64,000 nt of DNA, taken from contig JASISA010000009.1 of assembly GCA_031771865.1 (NCBI GenBank), positions 806,001 through 870,000 on the forward strand, given 5' to 3'. Under the pieces are notes generated by a model. The model was not told the origin of the DNA. It did no database searches and saw only the letters and a list, made by a program, of their open reading frames with translations. Source of the stretch: Nothophaeocryptopus gaeumannii. Lineage: Eukaryota; Ascomycota; Dothideomycetes; Mycosphaerellales; Mycosphaerellaceae. Shown here one piece after another: positions 29,540-38,859 of the stretch; the stretch's first letter is position 1; the number at the start of each line of letters is the position of its first letter. The translations under genes and the position numbers were made by a program.

Positions 29540-31960
29540 ATGAAGAGTACTGCGCTCACATCCGGCCTTACGGCTGTCGGGCCCGCTTCTATGCCAGCAG
29601 TCACCGCGACTTACGATCAGCCAGCCTCTGCCGCTGGGTTTACTACCATATACCGTCCCCATAAAGGACCGGGGAATTACTTCGGACAGTCTGCTGCTAC
29701 CGATAATGACTTTCCTCATGCTTCCAGTGCCACCGTTTCTGTTGCCGATGCTCTGACTTCCACCCAGAAGGTCCGAGATGTCAAAGCTACTCCATCTGCT
29801 GTGGCGGACCTCTTGTCTGCGCTCGCGCCAGGTGTCGATCAACAGGTGAGCACTCTGGTTGAGGTTCCTACCACTGCAGTCGCGTCGACATCGGAAGAGG
29901 CAACTCATCTCACCTCATCAGTCTCACGGCCCAAGACTTCCTCAAGTGCGCTACCCGGTGAGGTCCCATCCCACCACCCGTGGGACCTCACCCAACATGC
30001 CAAGCCTACTTTCCATCAAACACCCGGCCGCCACGGCGACATGTTCCCAACCCTGCCTTCAACTCTGGCTACGGTTGTTGGAGACTCTTCCACTACTAAG
30101 GTACTTCCGATGCTGCGTGACCGGGACGTAGAGAACACAAAACCACACAAGGACGATCAAGATGCCTATTCCAAAACATCCTCGGGCAATTCCAACCCCT
30201 ACTGCGACCAGGTCGATCGAGACTTTGACAAGCTTGAGAAGCTTCAGAAAAAGATCGAGCACGCCAACCAACTGGATTACAACAAGAAACTCCGGGAGAA
30301 CTGGATCGGCGATCTCAAGGCTCTCAGAGGTGACATGGATAAGATATACACCAAGGGTCTCAAGTGTGAGTCGACTGTAGCGAACAAAGTGAAGCGAGAT
30401 GTCCCTCCACTACCACCTGTTGAGGAAAACCACCCACTCAGCATCGAGCTACCTAACGATGCCCGCGAGTACGGCAAGAAACTCGGACTCACCAGCCTGG
30501 ACTTCTCAGCTGCTGATGGCGACTCTTTTCAAAACGCAACAGACTTGAATGGTGGCCATCTCGACGCCGATCGCTGCCACAATCTTGAGGAGTACCGTGA
30601 GACAATCGGGAATGATCTTGAGTCTCTCAACGACCACTGGCGGCACAAGCACATCAACACTACCCCTGGAGTCGAGCCTGACTACGCAGCAGCAGAGCAA
30701 TACAGACACGATGATCAGTGTATTCAAGAGCTGTGGAAAGCTTTGAGACTCACGGATCGCAATGTGCTGTTCTTCCAGGGGAGGGCTTGTGACGCATTCG
30801 ATCTGGGACTGGTTGAGAGTGATCCTCTTTCTGGGTTTGGGCCTAAGCATGTTCGTCGGGCTGAAGACGTGACTCTTTCTGACCCGAGCGAGATTCAAGC
30901 TAAAATCTTGGCAATGTCTGATGCATACAAGCAGTTCGCAAAGCTCGTCAATGTCAGCGAGCCGAAGCCAGTCATGGGACCTGCTTTTGCCAACTCGATC
31001 GAACGAACTCCCGCTTCCGAGCAGCCTCCTGCCGACGACTATGATCGTTGCTCTCCAGAGTGGATCGAAGCTGTCAACCAGCGCGCCGTTGAGATGAAGT
31101 CTCATCTGATCATCGACTGCTTGCCAGCCGACAAACCTTCTGAGAAGCCTCACTTGGCTGTCAAGAGATCATCAGACCCCTCGACTCCCGTCGAGTTCGT
31201 CAAAGGTCAAGCCATCGATGCCGTGCTCCTCTTCAACAAGATCAAGGACGAGCTCTTGGACGCAGCCAAAAATACGAACGGCACGGTTGCTTGGAACGCT
31301 ACCGCCCACAACATCGCTGAAGACGTCAAGAAGCAACTTGAGGACTCCAAGGTCGACCTCATCAAGGGTCCAGGCGTCGACGCGATCATCCTCCACGGCG
31401 AAATTCAGAACAAGCTCGAGAACGCGGCGAAGGGAACTGGCCTGGGCGAGGATGCTGCGACTTTCAACACCACCGTACGCGCCATCGTCGACGACATCAA
31501 GGGCCATTTCGCACAACCCAAGGACGATTCGAACGAGCCTCAGAAAGACATCGACGCCCCTGCCCAGCTCCCCAAGATTTCCAAGCGCGATCTCACCGCT
31601 ACTCCCTCAGAGCAAGACATCGCCGCCCCTCAACAAACCTCTATCAACGTCTCCAAGCGCAACCTCGCCCGCATCCTGGCCTCCCAACAAAATCCACCCG
31701 CCGCAGAAACTTCTACCCCAGGCACAGAAACCGTCCTCATCGACTTTAAGGGCGAAAAAGTTCGCTCCTACGACACAACCCTTACCAAAACCATCACCCC
31801 CGACCATCCCGCCGATGGTTCACCTACCACCCTTGACATGATTATTGAAACTCCTGCACCACCTCCTCCTCCTCCGGGATATATCGGACCGATGGAGGAA
31901 TTCAAAGATGTCATGACTGGTTCTAACCCTTGGAATGTGCCCAATGTCATTTGGGATTAA
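29540..31960 (+). CDS. 806-residue protein with internal tandem repeat and dibasic (Kex2-like) sites
   Basis: One exon from ATG 29540. The N-terminus (MKSTALTSGLTAVGPASMPA) is only weakly hydrophobic, so secretion is uncertain. The first 200 residues are Ser/Thr-rich. A charged helical part with widely spaced cysteines follows. Residues about 553-606 and 607-665 are two diverged copies of one module (FVKGQAIDAVLLFNKIKDEL versus LIKGPGVDAIILHGEIQNKL) spaced 54 residues apart. Five dibasic sites of Kex2 type (VKR-D, VRR-A, VKR-S, SKR-D, SKR-N) lie between or beside the blocks. The C-terminus is a Pro run, then PGYIGPMEEF and a Trp-containing end. No known domain is recognised. A perfect 12-bp hairpin lies in the coding DNA at 29957-29992. 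Confidence 0.75.
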   Translation: MKSTALTSGLTAVGPASMPAVTATYDQPASAAGFTTIYRPHKGPGNYFGQSAATDNDFPHASSATVSVADALTSTQKVRDVKATPSAVADLLSALAPGVDQQVSTLVEVPTTAVASTSEEATHLTSSVSRPKTSSSALPGEVPSHHPWDLTQHAKPTFHQTPGRHGDMFPTLPSTLATVVGDSSTTKVLPMLRDRDVENTKPHKDDQDAYSKTSSGNSNPYCDQVDRDFDKLEKLQKKIEHANQLDYNKKLRENWIGDLKALRGDMDKIYTKGLKCESTVANKVKRDVPPLPPVEENHPLSIELPNDAREYGKKLGLTSLDFSAADGDSFQNATDLNGGHLDADRCHNLEEYRETIGNDLESLNDHWRHKHINTTPGVEPDYAAAEQYRHDDQCIQELWKALRLTDRNVLFFQGRACDAFDLGLVESDPLSGFGPKHVRRAEDVTLSDPSEIQAKILAMSDAYKQFAKLVNVSEPKPVMGPAFANSIERTPASEQPPADDYDRCSPEWIEAVNQRAVEMKSHLIIDCLPADKPSEKPHLAVKRSSDPSTPVEFVKGQAIDAVLLFNKIKDELLDAAKNTNGTVAWNATAHNIAEDVKKQLEDSKVDLIKGPGVDAIILHGEIQNKLENAAKGTGLGEDAATFNTTVRAIVDDIKGHFAQPKDDSNEPQKDIDAPAQLPKISKRDLTATPSEQDIAAPQQTSINVSKRNLARILASQQNPPAAETSTPGTETVLIDFKGEKVRSYDTTLTKTITPDHPADGSPTTLDMIIETPAPPPPPPGYIGPMEEFKDVMTGSNPWNVPNVIWD

Positions 31961-32699
31961 TACGAAGAATTCGGGGATTTGCTGATTCTTGGAAATGGGG
32001 AGGGGATTGTTGATTTTTTTTTGAAGAGGTGCCGGGGGTTTGGAGGAATGTGAAGAGGAGTGTGAAGGGTGTTGTGGTCTTGGGGGGAAGGAGATTGGAT
32101 ATGGATGCGGATGCGGATGAAAATGTGATAGATCGGGGAGGTTGCTGATGAGAAGGATAGGAATGGATGGGGTTCAGGTGTAACTTATTTATGTATACGG
32201 GATTTTTGCTGAGAGAATCACGAGATAGCTTGACTCTCGTATAGGATTTATAAGGGGCGTGTCTGTCTTGTGTGCTGTGCTGCCTTCTGGGCCTTTTTGG
32301 TATGTGCGGGTCTCCCTTCCCTCTTTGTGGGAACATGTCTCGTGCTCGAGAGCTCTTGGGAATGCCAACGTCCGACCATCTCGGTGTGTTAGAGCCGGGA
32401 CGTGGTACTGACTCTCTGATGGTGAGCAGACGGAAGTAAAATTGAAATGTTGGGGTTGGGGGGTTCTGGGCTCGTTCGAATGTTCATTTCATCTCTCCAC
32501 CTCCCAGGCGCTTTCTTTGAGCTTTTCTTTTGGTGAACTCCTGAACGCCTCGCTGAAATCAAATCACAGATGCGCGTGAGTTCGCGCTGGTGCTCCATTC
32601 GTCAAAAGACCCATCCATGGAACGTCTCTACCCTCTCGCGTTTCTGATGCTGTCGCGCTCGGCCGGGTTGTATCTACCATCATATCAGTATTTGCCCAT
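31961..32699. other. Intergenic, convergent 3' flanks
   Basis: About 740 bases between the 806-residue protein gene and RPB10, which face each other. It holds G-rich and GGATGC-like short repeats (about 32090-32130) but no gene. Confidence 0.5.
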
Positions 32700-33189
32700 T
32701 CACTTTTGCATAAGTCTCATCAGTGCGTACCGCAGCAGCTTCTCGATCAGATCCACATGCGTCAACATCATGCGCCGACAGCAGTATCGGTTCAGTCCTA
32801 GCTGATCCATCGCATCTCTGTTCATTATCCCGTCAGCACCTCTTCTCGTAGCGAATCGTAAATCACGCCAAGTATCATCATCAAATCTCGTAGCAGCCGC
32901 ATATATCAGAGCAGAATTGCTATTTGCTGCTCCAGATTCCTCTCTTCGTCTTTCCCTTCCTCTTTCTGATGATCGATGCTGGTTTTGGTGCGGTGGGGGA
33001 TTGGCATACCCGTCTCCAATCAAATCGCCAGACCCGTCGTCCTTGACTGTGTTGATGATCTCGATGTACCGTTCGTAGAGGTCGGCGATCACCTGTTTGG
33101 GGTGCGTTGTCAGTAGGCAGCCGATTCGGAGGTTTCTGCGGTGGAGGATTTACCTTGCCGCAGGAGAAGCAGCGTATTGGGATGATCAT
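32700..33189 (-). CDS. RPB10: RNA polymerases I, II and III subunit RPABC5
   Basis: Three exons on the minus strand: 33189-33154, 33092-33010 and 32817-32700, joining to 78 residues. Exon 1 reads MIIPIRCFSCGK, the invariant start with the first CxxC zinc pair. Exon 3 carries GLNRYCCRRMMLTHVDLIEK with the second zinc pair (CC) and the family signature. Intron 1 is 61 nt (GTAAAT...CAG). Intron 2 is 192 nt (33009-32818, GTATGC...CTGAC...CAG), and its length is a multiple of three with no stop, so retention would insert 64 residues. RPB10 is a shared zinc-binding subunit of all three nuclear polymerases; yeast RPB10 has 70 residues. The gene is divergent from UTP17. Confidence 0.95.
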
Positions 33190-33455
33190 GGTCGCGGTCG
33201 GGGAGGTGTTCTGATTACGATGGAGCTGTTTGAAGGGGGGCAAAGGGTGCTGTGGTCGTTGTCGCGGCGTTCAAGGTATTCGCGATGTTCTTTGAAAGAG
33301 ATGCGGCCGCTAAAGTTCGCGACGGATGGTCCGTGCGCAACTTTTTCTACGAAGAAAGCTAAATCGCGCACACGATCAGTTGAGCATTCACTTTCACAAC
33401 ACCCTCGCTTTGTGTCTCGTGATTGTCAGTTGCGTCAGTCTAGAAGGGTCATACC
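33190..33455. promoter_or_regulatory. Divergent promoter RPB10 / UTP17
   Basis: 266 bp between the two start codons, with CG-rich stretches (GTCGCGG, GCGGCCGC, TCGCGC). The two products both serve ribosome production, so co-regulation is plausible. I cannot name the binding factor. Confidence 0.5.
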
Positions 33456-36400
33456 ATGGCGAAAGACAAGGAAAGAAAGAGGAAGCTCGAACAGGAGCAG
33501 AACGAGCAGAGTGCGACGCCCAAACGACTGAAGAAGTCGCAGACCACCTCGGTGAAGACGAATGGAGATGCGAACACTTCGACCCCTAAGGACAACACAC
33601 CGAAGCAATCCACAGAGTCGCCTCAATTGAGTCGAAAGGATCGGAAGGCTGCGAAGAATGCCAAAGACGGCAATGTCGATCCCAGCCCAGCGCCTACGAA
33701 ATCCGCCAGCAACGATGCTCCATCACCCTCGAAGCCTGCAGTTGATCCGCCAACAAACGACGAGGCCGCTGCGAAGAAGGCCAAGAAGGCAGCAAAGAAA
33801 CAAAGACGACAAGAAGAGCAGGATCAGGCGTTGATAAGAGTCGAGACGCACGAGAGCGCTTCAGTAGACGGAGGTAAAAGCACATATTCTAAGGGCGAGA
33901 AGGGCGAGAAACGCAATAAGCAGCGATCTTGGGAAAAGAAAGCTAGGAGAAAAGTGGATCGGGAGATAAAAGCTGGTCTGAGAGAGGACGAGGAGCTCAC
34001 TGCTCCGAACAAGAATGGCTGGTGGTTGTCGCCTCCATCGGCAGGTCGATACCTTGACCAAGATCCTATCTTCGTGCGGGATGAAAATTGTGATGAATTC
34101 CTGATTGCTGCCACTGTGCGTGAAGTTCAGCTTCTTCATCTCGACTCCTCATTGATCGCGCGGACCCATATCGTGCCAGACGGCAGAAGCGTGACTTGCT
34201 TCTCACTTAGCGCTAGCTATCCGGATCATGTCGACATCGCGTACGACAATGGGGCCAAGGTGCAGTGGGACTGGACCACTGGGGTGACGGTCAAGAGCAC
34301 ATACCCAGGGCAGGAGACTGTAATGGCTATGGCCACCGCCGCTGTGGACGATGGTCAGACAGCAGCGTTTTACATCGCACGCACACAGGGCACCTATAGC
34401 ATTATTGGAGGCAGGAAGTCGATGTACTCCACATATCGGCGCTTGCGAACTATACAAATCTTGGACTTTGCGTCGTACATTATCTGTCTGGGGCCTACAG
34501 CTCTGGTTCTTGGCCGAAGGAAAGAAGGTGGCCACGCTGGCGACTACATCTGGCTTGAGATTCCCATCACTGTCCCATTGCAATGTGTTGATGCAAGATT
34601 GGTGATTGCTCCTGGCAAAAGTCCGCGACCCGACCTCATGCTTGCTGTGGGCAACGCGAACGGCCAGATCCATCTCTATTCGGACGTCCAATCACTCTTC
34701 GCGTCACCAGACAAGGTGGAGCTTCCTCAACCTCGGACTCTGCACTGGCATCGCGAAGCTGTGTCTTCGGTCAAGTTTTCCCGCGATGGCAACTACCTGA
34801 TCTCCGGTGGCCGGGAGTCTGTTCTGGTAATATGGCAGCTGCAGACTGGAAACAAACAATACTTGCCACATTTGACATCGGAAATCGAGCGGGTGGTTGT
34901 GTCGCCCAATGGTACTCAATACGCACTGCAGATGGGCGATAATTCTATCATGATACTCAGCACGAGCGAGCTGAAACCGATAGCGAATTTCGCGGGCTTG
35001 CAGCTACCCACCATGACAGAGCAGCTTGCTCTTGAAGAGGCTGAACTGCCGCCTGCCATCATTCTGCTTCATCCAAACGACCCTCACCAGCTACTGCTCA
35101 CGGTGCCCTCGACTCAGCCGAAGACTTCCAAGGACATCTCAACTCGGCCATTCCTCCAGGCTTTCGATGTTCGAAATGCACGTCACATCAGCAGGCAAGC
35201 TTTGACTCGAAACAATGTAACGGACTTCAGCTTGGGCCCTGAAGGCACAGCTATCATGCCTCCAGATGTCAATCTCCTCGCTGTTAGCGCCGATGGAAAC
35301 TGGCTCGCCACAGTAGACGAATGGATCCCTCCAGCATCAGATCTGGAGCATGCTATTCCAAAAACCACTGGTCTACAAGCGGAGGATTTGATTGATGTCA
35401 AGGAGCAGCAGGAGAAGAGGAGAGAAGTGTACCTCAAGTTCTGGCGATGGGACGTCCCGCAAGGCATCTGGACATTGAGCACAAGAGCCGATGGGCCCCA
35501 TGCTCACTCGCCCAATGCTGACCTTGGATCTGGCGCTGGACGTATATTGCAGCTCAAGTCTGACCCTGCCTCCGATGGATTCGCGACTGTAGGTGAAGAT
35601 GGTCTTGTCAAGCTCTGGAGGCCGAAGACGCGTACAAGGCACGGCGTGCCTCTGAGAGAGCAAGACGGTGGTGATATGGTCGAATGGGTGTGCAAGCGAA
35701 CGATCTCGCTTCCCGTCTCTACCGATGTTGAAGAGCGCGCAGACTCTCCAATGGAAGGCGCCGAAGAGCCTGAGAAGATCTCCGCCGTGGTCGAAGCCTG
35801 CCTGGCCTTCTCGGCAGATGGGTCAATGCTTGCCTGCAGCCTCGTCACAGCTGACCAAGACACCCATCCGCTCATCCATTTCATATTCCCTCAGGATGGC
35901 GTTCTCAAAGACATCAAATCCAGCATCATCCCGGCGGATCAAGATGTGAAGGATTTCGGCTTCCTTGACCACTACTTGATCGTCCTCACATATACGAGTA
36001 TCCGTGTCTGGAACCTCGTCGACGACAGTCATCATTACACCATCACGCTGAAAGGTCATCCGGAAGACCAGGAACAAGCTCGCCTGGCCGTTAATCCGAC
36101 TGACGATACTTTCGCAGTAGTCTCTACGATTCCCAACCCGGAGAACCCGAATGATAGTGACGCGACGACCCCTCTGCTTGAAGTCTTCCGCCCCACGCTG
36201 AACGACAATATCTTTGAAGCGGAGTTGGAAATCATGCCTGCTGCGCTGTTGACTGGGAAGAGTGCGCGTGGATATACGATTTTGTTCGAAGACGGAACCA
36301 TCAGATCTCTCACAAGCGCTATCCCATCGTCAAGAGATCGACGCCTTTCAACTGCCACCACTGCTCCCTCCGAGCTCGATGATACTGTTGCTGGCGCAGA

Positions 36401-36659
36401 GGATATTATTGAAGATGAGACTCCTTCTGCTTTGGCTTTACTGCAATCGAACGAGGAAGATGTCGAGATGGCGAAGACGTTCGGTCCGCTTGTTATTGAT
36501 GATGGAGAGGACGACAGGCCTGTAGTCAGGCCGGAACAGTTGGCTAGCATTTTTGATGTTGGGAGTGGAGTGGCCATGCCTAATGTTCGGGATATGTTTC
36601 AGAGTGTTGTTGGGTTGTATGCGAGGAAGCCGAGAAGGGTTGTTGAGATGGAATTGTAG
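33456..36659 (+). CDS. UTP17: U3 snoRNP / t-UTP WD-repeat protein UTP17 (NAN1; WDR75 homologue)
   Basis: Single exon of 1067 residues. The first 175 residues are Lys-rich nucleolar-type sequence (KRKLEQEQNEQ, AAKKAKKAAKKQRRQEEQ). Two WD40 propellers follow. Recognisable blades include HWHREAVSSVKFSRDGNYLI with GGRESVLVIWQLQTG (about residues 430-465) and DGFATVGEDGLVKLWRP (about 707-725). A helical, acidic C-terminal region ends the protein. The GGRESVLVIWQ blade is characteristic of NAN1/UTP17/WDR75. The protein belongs to the t-UTP subcomplex, which binds pre-rRNA and links rDNA transcription with early 18S processing in the nucleolus. Fungal members are around 900-1000 residues, so the length fits. 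Confidence 0.9.
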   Translation: MAKDKERKRKLEQEQNEQSATPKRLKKSQTTSVKTNGDANTSTPKDNTPKQSTESPQLSRKDRKAAKNAKDGNVDPSPAPTKSASNDAPSPSKPAVDPPTNDEAAAKKAKKAAKKQRRQEEQDQALIRVETHESASVDGGKSTYSKGEKGEKRNKQRSWEKKARRKVDREIKAGLREDEELTAPNKNGWWLSPPSAGRYLDQDPIFVRDENCDEFLIAATVREVQLLHLDSSLIARTHIVPDGRSVTCFSLSASYPDHVDIAYDNGAKVQWDWTTGVTVKSTYPGQETVMAMATAAVDDGQTAAFYIARTQGTYSIIGGRKSMYSTYRRLRTIQILDFASYIICLGPTALVLGRRKEGGHAGDYIWLEIPITVPLQCVDARLVIAPGKSPRPDLMLAVGNANGQIHLYSDVQSLFASPDKVELPQPRTLHWHREAVSSVKFSRDGNYLISGGRESVLVIWQLQTGNKQYLPHLTSEIERVVVSPNGTQYALQMGDNSIMILSTSELKPIANFAGLQLPTMTEQLALEEAELPPAIILLHPNDPHQLLLTVPSTQPKTSKDISTRPFLQAFDVRNARHISRQALTRNNVTDFSLGPEGTAIMPPDVNLLAVSADGNWLATVDEWIPPASDLEHAIPKTTGLQAEDLIDVKEQQEKRREVYLKFWRWDVPQGIWTLSTRADGPHAHSPNADLGSGAGRILQLKSDPASDGFATVGEDGLVKLWRPKTRTRHGVPLREQDGGDMVEWVCKRTISLPVSTDVEERADSPMEGAEEPEKISAVVEACLAFSADGSMLACSLVTADQDTHPLIHFIFPQDGVLKDIKSSIIPADQDVKDFGFLDHYLIVLTYTSIRVWNLVDDSHHYTITLKGHPEDQEQARLAVNPTDDTFAVVSTIPNPENPNDSDATTPLLEVFRPTLNDNIFEAELEIMPAALLTGKSARGYTILFEDGTIRSLTSAIPSSRDRRLSTATTAPSELDDTVAGAEDIIEDETPSALALLQSNEEDVEMAKTFGPLVIDDGEDDRPVVRPEQLASIFDVGSGVAMPNVRDMFQSVVGLYARKPRRVVEMEL

Positions 36660-36917
36660 AAGAAGAAGATCCAGAAGAAGAGGAATGGAAGCGACGTGTC
36701 GGGCTGCAGAGTTACTTTTCTCTCAGTGCTCGTGACCTCTTGAAGAGATCGAGGGCTATTTGAAAAGCTGGGAGAGCTACGTGATGTCGAGAAACGTTCA
36801 AGTTCTGCTGGAAGTTCGCGCGTTGATTCGTGTAGGTTCGACGTCTCGCACTGGGTGGCTCTGTGCGTGGTGTTTCCGGTGGCCTCTCGGAAGCTTTCAT
36901 CTGATTGGTCTGTGCCT

Positions 36918-37070
36918 TTGACGGTGCTGCTCCAGCGCCCAAACAGCGCCAAGCAGCACCGTCAAGCTGCATATGCAGTAGCTCTATGCACGATCAAGCC
37001 TCACAGCCTTGCGCCCTGTTGATGGATGGAAATTAGCACCGTCAAATGCGCTGACCTCTTCATAGTATAA
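36918..37070. promoter_or_regulatory. Repeat-rich promoter of the C2H2 gene: inverted repeat, palindrome, third motif copy, TATA
   Basis: TTGACGGTGCTGCT (36918-36931) and its exact reverse complement AGCAGCACCGTCAA (36952-36965) flank a 20-base spacer that contains CAGCGCC twice. A perfect 12-base palindrome CTGCATATGCAG lies at 36967-36978. AGCACCGTCAA occurs again at 37035-37045, and a TATA-like GTATAAGAG lies near 37064-37072. All sit within 240 bp of the ATG at 37156. The arrangement suggests a multi-site regulatory element; the binding protein is unknown. Confidence 0.5.
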
Positions 37071-37155
37071 GAGATATGCACTTCGGCACCCACAAGCATG
37101 AGACTTTTGATCTGATCTCCTTCACAAAGGCACACACCACCAGATTGCATCTTCA

Positions 37156-38601
37156 ATGGAATCGTCGCATTTCATGGGCTCGGAAGCATGGCTCGCAGAC
37201 GCCGAGGAGAGCATTGGCCGCACCTCTTCGAAACGGAAAATCTTTGCTTGCGACTTCCAATGTGGCGATGAGTTCACCACCGAGCGAGCGATGAAGCGAC
37301 ACCTTCGGGAGAGCCCAAAACACAGCGACCCCAGTATGTTGAACAAGGCTTATTGCGATGTCTGTCCACAAACGTTCTCACGCGAGCATGGCAAGAAGCG
37401 ACACATGGACGAAAGGCACGGGGGGTTGAGGCGCAAGAGTCGAAACTCCAACGCGGTTGTAACTTCTGAGATCTCCTCGTTCTCAGGACCTACGTTGCAA
37501 GCTAGCAGTTTGGGCTACTACGCAGGCTCAGAACTTGATCCAATTGTAGAATCAGCGAAGCAAGCAGAAGATCTGCGACCGTGGCCCCGACCGCCGTTGC
37601 ACAGGACGCAGAGCTCCGAGGCTCTTCATGGAGGTCATCAAACGCTGCAGTCTGTAAAGACCCATTCCATCACTGATCTCAGGCACAAAGCATTCGAAGA
37701 TACATTGTCAACATTGACGGAAACCGAAGATAGTGAAGCACTTTTGATATTCGCACGCCAAAAGAACACAAGGAACGTCTTTCAGCGCCTGAAATGCATA
37801 CTGTGCAATCAGGCATTCGAATATGGATGTCTATCAGAGCTTGAGCGCCATCTCCAGGAGCACATGCATGAATTACGCAACGGACATTTGTGCGAGATAT
37901 GCGGAGTTAGATTCAGGGTGCGAGCCGATTTCGAACGACATATGACCAGCGCGTCCGACGGCACGTGTGGCTTCTCATTCAGGCACCGCGAGCCTTGCGG
38001 AGGACATCACCCCATAGCATACGATGTTGACTATGACTGCGAAACGAACAAAGCCTTTGACCGATACAACTTCTGCTCTCGAATTAGACATTGGGAGCAG
38101 GCGCAGCTTGCTGCCCATCGTATGCAAATCGATCAGCTACAGGCTCGGGATCAGAACAAGACTGAGGATGAAGCATGGGAGTATCTTCGCTCTTTTTCCG
38201 AGCTAGCCCATGGGGTGGCAATTAATACTGGAGAGCTTGTACTACAGAAAAAAGAGCAGTTCACAGAAGAACAGGATCGGATAGTCCGGAAAGGCCGGAC
38301 ACAGGCGCGGCCAGCGAGCCCACATTCGAGTTCCGAACGAGCTCCATTAGGATGCTGGCCATCGATTTCCGACGCCGAAGAGTTCGTGTGGGCACAGACT
38401 GATAGCGATCCCAGCGATTGGTCTTCCATTTCATCCTGTAATGATGCAACATCTGTCTTTTTTCATAGCGATGGAGAACGCGAGCTTCGTGGAAAGAACG
38501 CTTTGCGAAGGAAATCTCCTGGCAATGTTGACTGGGCGACCCACCGAAAAATGCGAGCTGCGGGAAAGCGCGTTCAGGGCTGGCTAGAGGTATCAGCATG
38601 A
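37156..38601 (+). CDS. C2H2 zinc-finger protein
   Basis: Single exon of 481 residues. Two zinc-finger-like units lie near the N-terminus (about residues 32-56, CDFQCGDEFTTERAMKRH; and 67-89, CDVCPQTFSREHGKKRH). Two more lie in the centre (about 214-240, CILCNQAFEYGCLSELERH; and 246-275, CEICGVRFRVRADFERH). The first pair has widened Cys/His spacing, as in many fungal C2H2 proteins. A helical region (about 320-365) and a Ser/Asp-rich stretch follow, with a basic C-terminus. A nuclear DNA- or RNA-binding role is inferred. The promoter carries an inverted repeat that could be its own target, which would be autoregulation; this is speculation. Confidence 0.82.
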   Translation: MESSHFMGSEAWLADAEESIGRTSSKRKIFACDFQCGDEFTTERAMKRHLRESPKHSDPSMLNKAYCDVCPQTFSREHGKKRHMDERHGGLRRKSRNSNAVVTSEISSFSGPTLQASSLGYYAGSELDPIVESAKQAEDLRPWPRPPLHRTQSSEALHGGHQTLQSVKTHSITDLRHKAFEDTLSTLTETEDSEALLIFARQKNTRNVFQRLKCILCNQAFEYGCLSELERHLQEHMHELRNGHLCEICGVRFRVRADFERHMTSASDGTCGFSFRHREPCGGHHPIAYDVDYDCETNKAFDRYNFCSRIRHWEQAQLAAHRMQIDQLQARDQNKTEDEAWEYLRSFSELAHGVAINTGELVLQKKEQFTEEQDRIVRKGRTQARPASPHSSSERAPLGCWPSISDAEEFVWAQTDSDPSDWSSISSCNDATSVFFHSDGERELRGKNALRRKSPGNVDWATHRKMRAAGKRVQGWLEVSA

Positions 38602-38859
38602 GAAGATATCGACACAATTTGTGTGTTTTATACATCGTTCGAATAAAAGCATCTTGCTCTTGAACCGCGCTCTAGAAATGGATTTGATAATGCTCTCAAT
38701 ATCTATGTGGCATCATGTCTTAGCGGACAAGCTCTGAGCCATAAAGTGTCCCAGCTCGCTATCCGCTTCCTCCACTCCCCTTATTCTCGAGCCTGGACGT
38801 GGGTAGGGCAGCCTTCGCGGCGCCGTCCTCAACTGCGGACAGAGCGAGAGCATCAGAGC

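Noticed and set aside
29426..29540. Splice from CAGTAAGT at 29424 to CCAG near 29515, fusing the 28934 frame with the 806-residue protein
   Set aside because: The joined frame meets a TGA within about ten codons, before the conserved reading begins.
31218..31841. 207-codon plus-strand frame, Ser/Arg/Pro-rich
   Set aside because: Out-of-frame shadow of the 806-residue protein in repetitive low-complexity coding sequence.
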